Both the position numbers and the translations under genes were made by a program. From Pseudomonas quebecensis (GTDB taxonomy: Bacteria; Pseudomonadota; Gammaproteobacteria; Pseudomonadales; Pseudomonadaceae), in assembly GCF_026410085.1 (NCBI RefSeq), contig NZ_CP112866.1, positions 2,728,001 to 2,792,000 on the forward strand: a stretch of DNA of 64,000 nucleotides, in the 5' to 3' direction. Of the stretch, positions 44,443 to 53,140 are shown piece by piece; within the stretch, counting starts at the first letter, position 1, and every line of letters begins with the position of its first letter. The notes under the pieces were generated by a model, which saw only the letters and a program-made list of their open reading frames with translations, had not been told where the DNA came from and did no database searches.

Positions 44443-45075
44443 TCAGTGGGAAAAACCCCGCGCCAACATCAGCGCCACCCCCAGCAGCAGCACGGCCGTG
44501 GCACGCTGCAACAGCACGCGGCGCTTGGGGTTTTCCAGCACGTGTTTGATGCGCTGGCCAAAGTAGCAATACAAGCAGCCGCTGGCGAACTGCAACAGCA
44601 GGAACGTCAGCCCCAGTATGGCGATATCCGTCGCCGAACTGTGCTCCCCTGCCCCGGCGAACTGCGGGAACACCGCGCTGAACATGATGATGGTCTTGGG
44701 GTTGGAAAACCCGGTGAGCAACCCTTTGCCGAACAGGCTGCGCGAGCCTTCCACGGCGCCGGCCTTGTCGATGGACACGCCGCTGCTGGTCCACTGTTTA
44801 TAAGCCAGGTACAGAATGTAGGCCACGCCGACGAACTGGATGGTCTGGGTGATGGCGAGGTTGCCCTTGATCAGTTCCGAGAAGCCCACGGCAAAGATCA
44901 ATATCGAAATCAGGTAAGACACACTGGCGCCGATCTGCGCCGGGATCGAGCTGCGCAGGCCGTCCTTCAAGCCCAGGCTCAACAGCAGCAGGGTCATGGG
45001 GCCGGGGCTGAACGTCATGGTGGCGCAAAACAACAGAAAGTAGAGAAACGAAGAGAGCGTTAATGCGCTTGTCAT
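44443..45075 (-). CDS. LysE/RhtB-family exporter
   Basis: A 210-residue inner-membrane exporter with six hydrophobic segments. The family motif FSPGPMTLLLLSLGLKDGLRSS is at residues 22-43, and FSNPKTIIMFSAVFPQFA in the middle corresponds to the NPK motif. These proteins export amino acids or related small molecules. It lies downstream of the rubredoxin and TIM-barrel genes on the same strand, but a strong hairpin at 45112-45137 separates them, so it may have its own promoter. Substrate is unknown. Confidence 0.88.
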   Translation of the reverse strand: MTSALTLSSFLYFLLFCATMTFSPGPMTLLLLSLGLKDGLRSSIPAQIGASVSYLISILIFAVGFSELIKGNLAITQTIQFVGVAYILYLAYKQWTSSGVSIDKAGAVEGSRSLFGKGLLTGFSNPKTIIMFSAVFPQFAGAGEHSSATDIAILGLTFLLLQFASGCLYCYFGQRIKHVLENPKRRVLLQRATAVLLLGVALMLARGFSH

Positions 45076-45111
45076 GGTCCTGGACCTTGGCTAGGGAGAA
45101 GCAACAGCAAA

Positions 45112-45137
45112 GGGGCGGACCGTTCAGCGCCCGCCCC
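45112..45137 (-). terminator. GC-rich hairpin between the TIM-barrel and LysE genes
   Basis: GGGGCGG (45112-45118) pairs with CCGCCCC (45131-45137). On the transcript strand it is followed by TTTG only, so it may attenuate rather than fully stop transcription into the LysE gene. Confidence 0.45.
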
Positions 45138-45145
45138 GGGACTTA

Positions 45146-46015
45146 TCAAGCCACCGCGATTTCGGTGGTCAGGGACTCGCGGTACATCACCGCCAGCTCA
45201 GCCAGGGCCGCCTTGGCGCTCTGGTTGCGGGTTTCGAAGGCCACCAGGCCCTTCCAGTTGGTTTCGACGACGGCTTGCATCACGTCGGCGTAGTCACAGT
45301 TGCCGTCATGAATACCGAAATGCTGGTCTTGCACGCCGTTGTTGTTGCTGAAGGAAATCCCCTTGATCAAGTGGTGATATTTGCGCACCACCTCGGCCGG
45401 CAGACCGTTCTCGATGTTGGCGTGGCCGGCATCGAGAAAGAAGAACACGTTGGGATGAGCCTGCAGACGTTCGAACACGAACGCGTATTCCGCTTCATGG
45501 GTAAAGATGTAGTGGAATGGCCGGTAGTTGACATAGTTGGACAGGTTTTCCAGGTAGATATCCACGCCCTTGGCCTCGGCATATCGCGCCAACTCCTGCA
45601 CCGACTGCAGGTAGTGCTCCAGCGCAACCTTTTTGGCCTTGAGCACCATCTTCGGCTCGACGATACAGCCACCGTGGATAATCAGCGGCGCGCCGAGGCG
45701 GCTGGCGATGTCGATCTCCTGCTTGACGTACGCCACCGCCGCCACGCGGAACGCCTGCACATCGCTGCCCAGCGGAGCCTTGAAGTTACCGTGGAACACC
45801 GGTTTTACCCCGCTGGCCTGGATCTGTTCCTGCATGCTGACAATGCGCGCCTCGGTCCAGTCGTCGACCATTTCGCCGAACAGGCTGCCGTCGATGTACC
45901 AGTGGGTGCAGCCGCCTTCAACGGCGGTCTGCAGGCCTTGCTCGGCGCTCAGGTATTTCTGGTGGGCGACGCCGGTGCAGAACGGTACGGCACCCGTGAT
46001 CAGTTTACTTTCCAT
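45146..46015 (-). CDS. xylose-isomerase-like TIM-barrel protein
   Basis: A 289-residue protein of the sugar phosphate isomerase/epimerase (AP_endonuc_2-like) superfamily. Metal-ligand candidates fall at expected strand ends: IIHGGCIVEP, VDIYLENLSNY, VFFFLDAGHANIENG and SFSNNNGVQDQHFGIHDGNCDYADVM, then GLVAFETRNQ. This gives the usual Glu-Asp-His-Glu pattern of a divalent-metal isomerase. The substrate is not predictable. The rubredoxin gene ends 27 bp before its start and both are divergent from a MocR regulator, so they probably serve one pathway. Confidence 0.8.
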   Translation of the reverse strand: MESKLITGAVPFCTGVAHQKYLSAEQGLQTAVEGGCTHWYIDGSLFGEMVDDWTEARIVSMQEQIQASGVKPVFHGNFKAPLGSDVQAFRVAAVAYVKQEIDIASRLGAPLIIHGGCIVEPKMVLKAKKVALEHYLQSVQELARYAEAKGVDIYLENLSNYVNYRPFHYIFTHEAEYAFVFERLQAHPNVFFFLDAGHANIENGLPAEVVRKYHHLIKGISFSNNNGVQDQHFGIHDGNCDYADVMQAVVETNWKGLVAFETRNQSAKAALAELAVMYRESLTTEIAVA

Positions 46016-46042
46016 GGAGCGATTCCTTTCGTTGATGGAGGG

Positions 46043-46237
46043 TCAGGCGTGAGCGGGGAGTTCGATGGCCATGAAATCGGCCTTGGTCACGCCGCAGTCC
46101 GGGCATGTCCAGTCTTCGGGCACCTCTTCCCAAGGGGTGCCCGCCGGGATTCCGTCCTCCGGAATGCCCAATGCTTCTACGTACATGAAGCCACAGGGTG
46201 CGCACATATAAGTCGTCATAAGAAATGCAGAATCCAT
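46043..46237 (-). CDS. rubredoxin
   Basis: A small iron-sulfur electron carrier. Four cysteines bind one iron: C12 and C15 in MCAPCG and C45 and C48 in CPDCG, with the conserved [20 protein letters not shown] stretch between. From ATG 46237 it is 64 residues; AAGTGAG lies just upstream. ATG 46219 would give the usual shorter N terminus but lacks a ribosome site. CAPC is slightly unusual for CxxC but is tolerated. It is unlike the AlkG-type alkane rubredoxins in context, because no hydroxylase or rubredoxin reductase is adjacent. It likely delivers electrons to an enzyme in the TIM-barrel pathway. Confidence 0.85.
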   Translation of the reverse strand: MDSAFLMTTYMCAPCGFMYVEALGIPEDGIPAGTPWEEVPEDWTCPDCGVTKADFMAIELPAHA

Positions 46238-46378
46238 TGCTCACTTGTAGGGAAAATCGCCATATCCGGGCGAGATGGCGCGCAGTCTAGGGGAGTGGCA
46301 TTGCGCAAGGCAGGTAAAGTGATGCCTAATCCGACCTAACTTCACCGGTAAAACCACCGGCAAAGACAAGGAAGGTTT

Positions 46379-47797
46379 ATGTTCGTATCCGCCATCGCCT
46401 TTGTGGAAGGCACGCCGAAGGTGCAGCAGATTGTCGAGGCGTTCAGCCAGGCCATCGAAAACGGCGAGTGGGCACCGGGCAGCAAACTGCCCTCTGTGCG
46501 CGAGTTGACCCATATCCTGGGCGTGAGCAAATTCACCCTCAACGAAGCCCTCGACCGCCTGCGCGGCCGCAACCTGCTGACCTCCAGCCAGGGCCGCGGC
46601 TACTTCGTGGCGATGGACAGTGCGCGACCGGCGTCGGCCACCTGGGTCGACCTGCTGCCTCAGGACCTGCTCAGCGTACTGCGCCGCCCCTTGGTCACCG
46701 CCAGCGGCGAACTGCGCCCCGGCGGCGGCCACCTGCCCGAAGCCTGGCTGAACGGCGAGGCCATTCGCCAGGCCATGCGCAGCGTAGTGCGCGCGCCGTC
46801 GCTGCGGATTGCCGGGCTGGGCACGCCGGCAGGCCTGCTGCCGCTGCGCCAGGCCCTGCAACACAAGTTGCACGGTGAAGGCCTGTCGGTGCCGGTCGAG
46901 CAGATCATCACCACGCCCAACACCGTGCAGGGCCTGGACATGCTCATGCGCCTGCTGGCGCGCCCCGGCGACACGGTATTGCTGGACGCGCCGTGCTACT
47001 TCAACTTTCACGCCAACCTGGCGCTGCATGGGGTCAAGGTGGTAACCATCCAGCGTCGCCCGGACGGTTTCGACTTTACCGCCCTCGAACAGTTGCTGGC
47101 CGAACACCGCCCCAGCCTGTACCTGACCACCAGCGTGCTGCATAACCCCACCGGTCATTCGTTCAGCCCGAGCCAAGCGTTCCGTCTGCTGCAACTGACC
47201 CAGCATTACCACTGCCATATCGTCGAAGACGACCTCTACGGCGACCTGCACCCCAACCCACCGCCCCGCCTGGCGACCCTCGCCGGCCTCGGACAGGTGA
47301 CTTACCTGTCGGGGTTCTCCAAGATCCTCAGCGCCAACACCCGCGTCAGCTACGTGGTGGCCGCGCCGCAATTGGCGGCCAACCTGACCAATATGAAGCT
47401 GATGAGCGGCGGCGTGACCTCGGAGCTGTTAGAGCAGATCGTCTATCGCATGCTCAGTGAAGGCAGCTACGCCAAGCATCGCAAACGCATGGTCCAGCGG
47501 CTGATGGAGGCCGGCGGCCGTGTGGAGCAATGGCTCAGGCGCTGCGGCTGCGAACTGCCGATGCCCTACGAGGGCGGCATGTTCATCTGGGCACGCCTGC
47601 CGGCGGGCGTAAACGGCGAACTGCTGGCCCAGGAAGCCTTGAAACGCAGCATGGTGCTGGCGCCGGGCGCGCTGTTCGGCTACGACCCCGCCCACCGCGA
47701 TTCGATGCGTTTCAACGTGGCCCACAGCGACGAACCGCGCGTGCAACGGGTCTTCGAGGCCTTGCTGCGCAGCGGAGCCGGCAAGGCCGGGGATTGA
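46379..47797 (+). CDS. MocR-type regulator (GntR DNA-binding domain fused to PLP aminotransferase domain)
   Basis: A 472-residue chimeric regulator. The N-terminal GntR winged helix (about 1-75) includes QAIENGEWAPGSKLPSVRELTHILGVSKFTLNEALDRLRGR. The remainder is a fold-type I aminotransferase-like domain with TSVLHNPTGHSFS, IVEDDLYGDL and the PLP lysine in YLSGFSKILSANTRVSYV. It is divergent from the rubredoxin/TIM-barrel operon across 141 bp, where two CACCGG-A/T-rich direct repeats (46343-46365, 12-bp period) lie just before its start; MocR proteins typically bind direct repeats. Expected to sense an amine or amino acid and control the divergent genes. Confidence 0.88.
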   Translation: MFVSAIAFVEGTPKVQQIVEAFSQAIENGEWAPGSKLPSVRELTHILGVSKFTLNEALDRLRGRNLLTSSQGRGYFVAMDSARPASATWVDLLPQDLLSVLRRPLVTASGELRPGGGHLPEAWLNGEAIRQAMRSVVRAPSLRIAGLGTPAGLLPLRQALQHKLHGEGLSVPVEQIITTPNTVQGLDMLMRLLARPGDTVLLDAPCYFNFHANLALHGVKVVTIQRRPDGFDFTALEQLLAEHRPSLYLTTSVLHNPTGHSFSPSQAFRLLQLTQHYHCHIVEDDLYGDLHPNPPPRLATLAGLGQVTYLSGFSKILSANTRVSYVVAAPQLAANLTNMKLMSGGVTSELLEQIVYRMLSEGSYAKHRKRMVQRLMEAGGRVEQWLRRCGCELPMPYEGGMFIWARLPAGVNGELLAQEALKRSMVLAPGALFGYDPAHRDSMRFNVAHSDEPRVQRVFEALLRSGAGKAGD

Positions 47798-47929
47798 TCG
47801 CGCCGAGACGGTTTTTGCTTCACCGTGTATCCATCCGGCGACAGATACACTGCAATACAAAGCGTACAAGGCAACGCGGATGACAGTCGCTAGACTGCGC
47901 CCCAACGAGCATTCAACGAGGAAGGCAGC

Positions 47930-48670
47930 ATGGATCATGTCGATCACATCCTGATTGTCGATGACGACCGGGAGATCCGTGAACTGGTGGGCAATTACCT
48001 GAAAAAGAACGGCATGCGCACCACCGTGGTCGCCGATGGCCGGCAGATGCGCAGCTTTCTGGAGACCACTCCCGTGGACCTGATCGTGCTGGACATCATG
48101 ATGCCCGGCGACGATGGCCTGCAGCTGTGCCGCGAATTGCGGGTGGGCAAGCACAAAACTACGCCGGTGCTGATGCTGACCGCGCGCAACGACGAGACCG
48201 ACCGCATCATCGGCCTGGAAATGGGCGCCGACGACTACCTGGTCAAGCCCTTTGCCGCCCGAGAGCTGCTGGCACGCATTAATGCGGTGCTGCGCCGCAC
48301 GCGGATGCTGCCGCCCAACCTGGTGGTCAGCGAGACCGGGCGGCTGATCCGCTTCGGCCGCTGGCGCCTGGACACCACCGCGCGCCACCTGCTCGACGAT
48401 GACGATACGCTGGTGGCCTTGAGTGGCGCCGAGTACCGCCTGCTGCGCGTGTTCCTCGACCATCCCCAACGCGTGCTCAATCGCGACCAGTTGCTCAACC
48501 TGACCCAGGGCCGTGACGCCGACCTGTTCGATCGCTCCATCGACCTGCTGGTCAGTCGCCTGCGCCAACGCCTGCTGGATGACGCCCGTGAGTCGGCGTA
48601 TATCAAGACCGTGCGCAGCGAAGGCTACGTGTTCTCGCTGCCGGTCAAAATCCTCGAGGCCGACCAATGA
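47930..48670 (+). CDS. OmpR-family response regulator
   Basis: A 246-residue two-component regulator. The receiver domain has the acidic pocket DDD near residues 10-12, phosphoacceptor D55 in VLDIMMPG, and the conserved Thr and Lys in MLTARND and YLVKPFAAREL. The C-terminal winged helix includes LSGAEYRLLRVFLDHPQRVLNRDQLLN and SRLRQRLLDDARESAYIKTVRSEGYVF. It overlaps the sensor kinase gene (ATGA). The system's signal and target genes are not evident; orthologues lie near the nrd region in other pseudomonads. Confidence 0.9.
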   Translation: MDHVDHILIVDDDREIRELVGNYLKKNGMRTTVVADGRQMRSFLETTPVDLIVLDIMMPGDDGLQLCRELRVGKHKTTPVLMLTARNDETDRIIGLEMGADDYLVKPFAARELLARINAVLRRTRMLPPNLVVSETGRLIRFGRWRLDTTARHLLDDDDTLVALSGAEYRLLRVFLDHPQRVLNRDQLLNLTQGRDADLFDRSIDLLVSRLRQRLLDDARESAYIKTVRSEGYVFSLPVKILEADQ

Positions 48671-49986
48671 GCTGGCGGCTGGGCTGGCCCCGCACCCTGG
48701 CGTCGCAACTGTCACTGATCTTCCTGATCAGCCTGGTGTGCGCCCATGGATTATCGTTCAGTGCGCAGTTCTACGAGCGCTACATCAGCGCGCGCACGGC
48801 GATGCTGGGCAACCTGGAAAACGATGTGGCCACCTCGGTGGCGATTCTCGACCGTTTGCCCGCCGATGAGCGCGCCAGCTGGCTGCCCCGCTTGAACCGG
48901 CAGAATTACCGCTACCTGCTCAACGCCGGCGAACCAGGCCAGCCCTTCTCAAGCGATAACATGCCCATGGCCGCCACCTCGATTGCCGAGACGCTGGGTT
49001 CGCATTACACGCTGACGTTTCGAAATATCCCCGGGGCGCGGCCGCACTTCCAGGCGCACCTGACCCTGGCGGACGGCAGCCCGGTCACTGTTGATGTGCG
49101 TCCCGCCGCCGTCCCCGTGGCCTATTGGCTGCCCGTGGTGCTGGTACTGCAGCTGGCGCTGTTGTTGGGTTGTACGGGGTTCGCGGTGCGCCTGGCGATC
49201 CGCCCGCTCGCGCGCCTGGCCCGCGCAGTGGAAACCCTGGACCCCAACGCCCACCCCACGCCCCTGGACGAAAAAGGCCCCACCGAAGTGGCCCATGCCG
49301 CAGCGGCGTTCAACCACATGCAACAACGCATCGCCGACTACCTCAAGGAACGCATGCAGATCCTCGCGGCGATTTCCCACGACCTGCAAACGCCGATTAC
49401 CCGCATGAAGCTGCGCGCCGAGTTCATGGAAGACTCCACCGACCGCGACAAACTGTGGAACGACCTGGGGGAAATGGAGCACCTGGTGCGCGAAGGCGTG
49501 GCCTACGCGCGCAGCGTCCACGGCGCCAGCGAGACCAGCCAGCGCATCGACCTGGACGCCTTTCTCGACAGCCTGGTGTTCGACTACCAGGACATGCACA
49601 AACAGGTCGCCCTCAGCGGCAAGAGCGCGGCGGTGCTCGACACCCGCCCCCACGCGCTGCGCCGGATACTGGTGAACCTGGTGGACAACGCCCTCAAATT
49701 CGCCGGTTCCGCCCACGTGCAAGTCGCGGCCATGGCTGACGGCGAACTGTCGATCAAGGTGCTGGATGATGGACCGGGCATCGCCGAAGACGAACTGCCG
49801 CGGGTGCTGCAGCCCTTCTACCGGGTCGAAAGCTCGCGCAATCGCGGCACCGGCGGCACAGGTCTGGGCCTGGCGATCGCGCAGCAGTTGGCCGTGGCAA
49901 TCGGTGGCTCGCTGACCTTGAGCAACCGCTCGCAGGGCGGGCTCTGTGCCGAGGTCAGGCTGCACGCGCAGGGTGCGACGACGTAA
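48667..49986 (+). CDS. membrane sensor histidine kinase partnered with the 47930 regulator
   Basis: A 439-residue HAMP-HisKA-HATPase_c kinase. TM1 is at about 12-32, a periplasmic sensor of about 110 residues follows, TM2 at about 155-178, and HAMP at 180-230. The phosphorylated His is H238 in ISHDLQTPITRMK. The ATP lid has N-box LVNLVDNALKFA, G1 DDGPGIAEDELPRV, the F-box FYRVE and G2 GGTGLGLAIAQQL. All motifs are intact. It is translationally coupled to the response regulator. The sensed signal is unknown. Confidence 0.9.
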   Translation: MSWRLGWPRTLASQLSLIFLISLVCAHGLSFSAQFYERYISARTAMLGNLENDVATSVAILDRLPADERASWLPRLNRQNYRYLLNAGEPGQPFSSDNMPMAATSIAETLGSHYTLTFRNIPGARPHFQAHLTLADGSPVTVDVRPAAVPVAYWLPVVLVLQLALLLGCTGFAVRLAIRPLARLARAVETLDPNAHPTPLDEKGPTEVAHAAAAFNHMQQRIADYLKERMQILAAISHDLQTPITRMKLRAEFMEDSTDRDKLWNDLGEMEHLVREGVAYARSVHGASETSQRIDLDAFLDSLVFDYQDMHKQVALSGKSAAVLDTRPHALRRILVNLVDNALKFAGSAHVQVAAMADGELSIKVLDDGPGIAEDELPRVLQPFYRVESSRNRGTGGTGLGLAIAQQLAVAIGGSLTLSNRSQGGLCAEVRLHAQGATT

Positions 49987-50014
49987 CCGGCCTGCTGCGT
50001 TGACCAACCTTGTT

Positions 50015-50062
50015 ACACACCATATAGTGTGCCCACTAACAATGCAGACCACTACATAGTGT
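50015..50062. promoter_or_regulatory. two NrdR-box-like sites upstream of nrdB
   Basis: ACACACCATATAGTGT (50015-50030) matches the NrdR consensus ACACWATATATWGTGT at 14 of 16 positions. A second weaker copy, GACCACTACATAGTGT, starts at 50047. Their 32-bp offset (about three helical turns) is the spacing typical of paired NrdR boxes. They indicate direct NrdR repression of this nrdB transcript. Confidence 0.7.
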
Positions 50063-50138
50063 GAGACGTCGGTGTTTACTGACCACACTCTGCGCACTAT
50101 TTCAATGCCTTGATGCCTGCAAATCACCTATTTTTTTG

Positions 50139-50158
50139 GACGGGGTTCACACCCCGTC
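50139..50158 (+). promoter_or_regulatory. stem-loop in the nrdB leader
   Basis: GACGGGG and CCCCGTC form a perfect 7-bp stem with a 6-nt loop, preceded by seven T and ending about 13 bp before the AAGGAAT ribosome site. It could be a leader structure or a terminator shielding nrdB from upstream transcription; the T-run is on the wrong side for a rightward terminator. Confidence 0.4.
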
Positions 50159-50184
50159 AGAACAGACCTTGAAGGAATATTTCG

Positions 50185-51435
50185 ATGCTGAGTTGGGATG
50201 AAGTCGACAACGAAGACACCGGCACAGCGGTGATCAAAGGCGCCAACGCCGGCCACGCCACCGAAGCCAACATGGACCGCCTCGACGGTGCCGGCGCCGC
50301 CGCCGCCATCGAAGCCCGCGCCGTCACCGCCAGTGACTCCGCCGCCATCGTGCGCGCCAAGGCCGCCCTGGACAAACTCGACGTCGCCGAAGGCCTCGCC
50401 GAACTCGAAGGCGCCTCCGCCCGCGTCGCCGTCGACGAAAAGCGCATGATCAACTGCCGCGCCGACCTCAACCAACTCGTGCCCTTCAAGTACGACTGGG
50501 CCTGGCAAAAGTACCTCGACGGCTGCGCCAACCACTGGATGCCGCAAGAGGTCAACATGACCGCCGACATCGCCCTGTGGAAAAACCCCGAAGGCCTCAC
50601 CGACGACGAACGCCGCATCGTCATGCGCAACCTCGGCTTCTTCTCTACCGCCGACTCCCTGGTCGCCAACAACCTGGTGCTGGCCGTGTACCGTCTGATC
50701 ACCAACCCGGAGTGCCGCCAGTACATCCTGCGCCAGGCCTTCGAAGAAGCGATCCACACCCACGCCTACCAGTACTGCATCGAATCGTTGGCCATGGATG
50801 AAGGCGAGATCTTCAACATGTACCACGAGATTCCATCCGTCGCGAAGAAAGCGGCCTGGGGCCTGAAGTACACCCGCTCGATCTCCGATCCGAAGTTCGA
50901 AACCGGCACCGTCGACACCGACAAGGAGCTGCTGCGTAACCTGGTCGCCTACTACTGCGTACTGGAAGGCATCTTCTTCTACTGCGGCTTCACCCAGATT
51001 TTGTCCATGGGCCGCCGCAACAAAATGACCGGCGTGGCGGAGCAGTTCCAGTACATCCTGCGTGATGAGTCGATGCATCTGAACTTCGGTATCGACGTGA
51101 TCAACCAGATCAAAATCGAAAACCCGCATTTGTGGGATGCCGAGATGAAGGAAGAAGCGACCCAGATGATCCTGCAGGGGACGCAGCTGGAGATCGAATA
51201 CGCGCGCGACACGATGCCTCGCGGTGTTCTCGGCATGAACGCGGCGATGATGGAGGATTACCTCAAGTTCATCGCGAATCGTCGCCTGTCGCAGATTGGT
51301 CTTAAAGAAGAGTATCCAGGCACGACCAACCCGTTCCCGTGGATGAGCGAGATCATGGACTTGAAGAAAGAGAAAAACTTCTTCGAAACCCGCGTGATCG
51401 AGTACCAGACCGGCGGCGCGCTGAGCTGGGATTGA
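50185..51435 (+). CDS. nrdB: class Ia ribonucleotide reductase small (beta) subunit
   Basis: A 416-residue diiron-tyrosyl radical subunit that, with NrdA, reduces ribonucleotides to deoxyribonucleotides. The N-terminal 75-residue Ala-rich extension and the C terminus QTGGALSWD match the Pseudomonas-type NrdB. Diiron ligands lie in [15 protein letters not shown], the [19 protein letters not shown] helix and the [17 protein letters not shown] helix. AAGGAAT precedes the ATG. nrdA is not in the window: the upstream gene is the sensor kinase, only 198 bp away, and that gap holds NrdR boxes. A clean terminator follows, so nrdB is transcribed alone. Confidence 0.95.
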   Translation: MLSWDEVDNEDTGTAVIKGANAGHATEANMDRLDGAGAAAAIEARAVTASDSAAIVRAKAALDKLDVAEGLAELEGASARVAVDEKRMINCRADLNQLVPFKYDWAWQKYLDGCANHWMPQEVNMTADIALWKNPEGLTDDERRIVMRNLGFFSTADSLVANNLVLAVYRLITNPECRQYILRQAFEEAIHTHAYQYCIESLAMDEGEIFNMYHEIPSVAKKAAWGLKYTRSISDPKFETGTVDTDKELLRNLVAYYCVLEGIFFYCGFTQILSMGRRNKMTGVAEQFQYILRDESMHLNFGIDVINQIKIENPHLWDAEMKEEATQMILQGTQLEIEYARDTMPRGVLGMNAAMMEDYLKFIANRRLSQIGLKEEYPGTTNPFPWMSEIMDLKKEKNFFETRVIEYQTGGALSWD

Positions 51436-51440
51436 TTGAG

Positions 51441-51467
51441 ACGGCCCCTTCGGGGGCCGTGTTGTTT
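51441..51467 (+). terminator. rho-independent terminator of nrdB
   Basis: ACGGCCCC (51441-51448), TTCG tetraloop, GGGGCCGT (51453-51460), then GTTGTTT. It starts 5 bp after the stop codon. Confidence 0.8.
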
Positions 51468-51484
51468 ACTTGCCGATATCTTTT

Positions 51485-51973
51485 ATGCCCAATCACACCA
51501 TCAAGACCCCCTGCGTCGGCCTGTGCTCCACCGTATACGGCGACCTGGTCTGCAGGGGCTGCAAGCGGTATCACCATGAAGTGATCCAGTGGAACGGCTA
51601 CACCGCCGGAGAAAAGCAGGCGGTGTGGCAACGCCTGGAGCAGTTGCTGGTGCAGGTGATGGCCAGCAAGCTCGAAGTGTTCGACGTCGAGCGCTTGCGC
51701 CAGCAGTTGCAGGACCGCCAGATCCGTTTCATGCCGCACCAGTCGCCGTATTGCTGGGCGTATCAATTGATCGCGCGTGGCGCACGAGTAATCTCCAGGC
51801 TGGACGCCTACGGCCTGGCGCTGCTGCCGGAGTTTCGCGAGCGCCATCTGGCGGACTTGCGCGATGCCATCGACCGAGAGTTTTTCCTGCTGTCCGAGGC
51901 CCATTACCAGCGGTATATCGCACCGAGCTTCCTGAAAGACGCATTTGGGCCCGCCCTGATTGCCGCGTTGTAA
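51485..51973 (+). CDS. DUF1289-family protein
   Basis: A 162-residue protein. The N-terminal DUF1289 domain shows the Cys cluster TPCVGLCSTVYGDLVCRGCKRYHHEVIQW (Cys at about 9, 13, 22 and 25), likely binding zinc or a metal. The C-terminal extension of about 100 residues, with PYCWAYQLIARGARVISRLDAYGLALLPEF, is usual in Pseudomonas homologues beside nrdB. The start is ATG 51485; the TTG upstream lies in the terminator trail of nrdB. Function is unknown. Confidence 0.8.
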   Translation: MPNHTIKTPCVGLCSTVYGDLVCRGCKRYHHEVIQWNGYTAGEKQAVWQRLEQLLVQVMASKLEVFDVERLRQQLQDRQIRFMPHQSPYCWAYQLIARGARVISRLDAYGLALLPEFRERHLADLRDAIDREFFLLSEAHYQRYIAPSFLKDAFGPALIAAL

Positions 51974-52066
51974 CCCCTGGGTTCAAACAGGTGCCCGTCG
52001 GTTCATACCGCTCAATCCCCTGCTTGTGGTTAAAATGCCGCCCGCTCAATGACCTGATGCTCAACG

Positions 52067-52993
52067 ATGACCCCTGACGCACTTGCCACTCTGCACACCC
52101 ATCTGCTCACCGCACTGGCTGATCCGCCCAGTGAAACCCGGCGTCTGTTCCACGGCCGAGGCCGTTGCTGGCCGGGCCTGGAGCAATTGACCGTGGACTG
52201 GTTGCAAGGCGTGGTGCTGGTGGCGCTGTTCAAAGCGCCGGAACCGGCAGATCTGGAGGCATTGAAAAGCATGCTGCTGGACATCGACTGGGCACACGCG
52301 GGTGCGCACACCGTCGCCCTGCAGCACCGCTACCTGCCACAAAGCACCACCGAATGGCTGGTGGGGCAAGCGATCGATGAGCTGATCATTACCGAGGGCG
52401 GCCTGCGTTACCTGATCGATCTGGGTAAAAAACAGAACACCGGTCTGTTTCTCGATATGCGCTACGGGCGCAACTGGGTGCGCGAACAGGCCAGGGGCCA
52501 GCGGGTACTCAACCTGTTTGCCTACACCTGCGGCTTTTCCGTGGCGGCCATCGAAGGTGGCGCCGAGCAGGTAGTGAACCTGGACATGGCGCGCGGCGCC
52601 CTGAGCCGCGGCCGCGATAACCATCGGCTTAACGGCCATGATCTGAGCAAGGTCACGTTCCTTGGGCACGATCTGTTCAAATCCTGGGCCAAGGTGATCA
52701 ACAGCGGCCCTTATGACCTGGTGATCATCGACCCACCGTCGTTCCAGAGGGGCAGTTTCCTGCTGACCAAGGACTATCAACGCGTGCTGCGCCGCCTGCC
52801 GGACTTGCTCGCCGCCCATGGCACGGTGCTGGCGTGCATGAACGACCCGGCACTCGGCGAAGATTTCCTGATCGACGGCGTGACACGCGAGGCGCCGGGT
52901 CTGCGCTTCGTACAGCGTCTGGAAAACCCGCCCGAATTTCCCGATATCGATGCGCAAAGTGGTCTGAAAGCCCTGGTGTTTCGCCAGGACTGA
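52067..52993 (+). CDS. class I SAM-dependent methyltransferase (RlmK/RlmI-like)
   Basis: A 308-residue Rossmann-fold methyltransferase resembling the rRNA large-subunit methyltransferase type. A N-terminal domain precedes the catalytic core, which has GLFLDMRYGRNWVREQA, SAM-binding VLNLFAYTCGFSVAAIEGGA, the acidic NLDMARGALSRGRDN and the catalytic IIDPPSF motif. Such proteins methylate cytosine or guanine of 23S rRNA, but the exact target cannot be told. It is located 93 bp after DUF1289 and 147 bp before pcs on the same strand, the order seen around nrdB in Pseudomonas. Confidence 0.85.
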   Translation: MTPDALATLHTHLLTALADPPSETRRLFHGRGRCWPGLEQLTVDWLQGVVLVALFKAPEPADLEALKSMLLDIDWAHAGAHTVALQHRYLPQSTTEWLVGQAIDELIITEGGLRYLIDLGKKQNTGLFLDMRYGRNWVREQARGQRVLNLFAYTCGFSVAAIEGGAEQVVNLDMARGALSRGRDNHRLNGHDLSKVTFLGHDLFKSWAKVINSGPYDLVIIDPPSFQRGSFLLTKDYQRVLRRLPDLLAAHGTVLACMNDPALGEDFLIDGVTREAPGLRFVQRLENPPEFPDIDAQSGLKALVFRQD

Positions 52994-53140
52994 TGCCGAA
53001 AAGTCCTACGCTTGCTACCCTAAGCGATACGCCGGGCGGTGAACCTTATCCCCCCCTACCCGGTCGATACCTGCATTCCCCGGCCAGACCCGACGGCGTC
53101 ACGTTGTCGGCTGCCCCGTTCCACCTTTGGAGAACCGCCC

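Noticed and set aside
50011..50019. TGTTACACA upstream of nrdB as a possible DnaA box
   Set aside because: It matches only six of nine consensus positions and is already explained by the NrdR-box palindrome.
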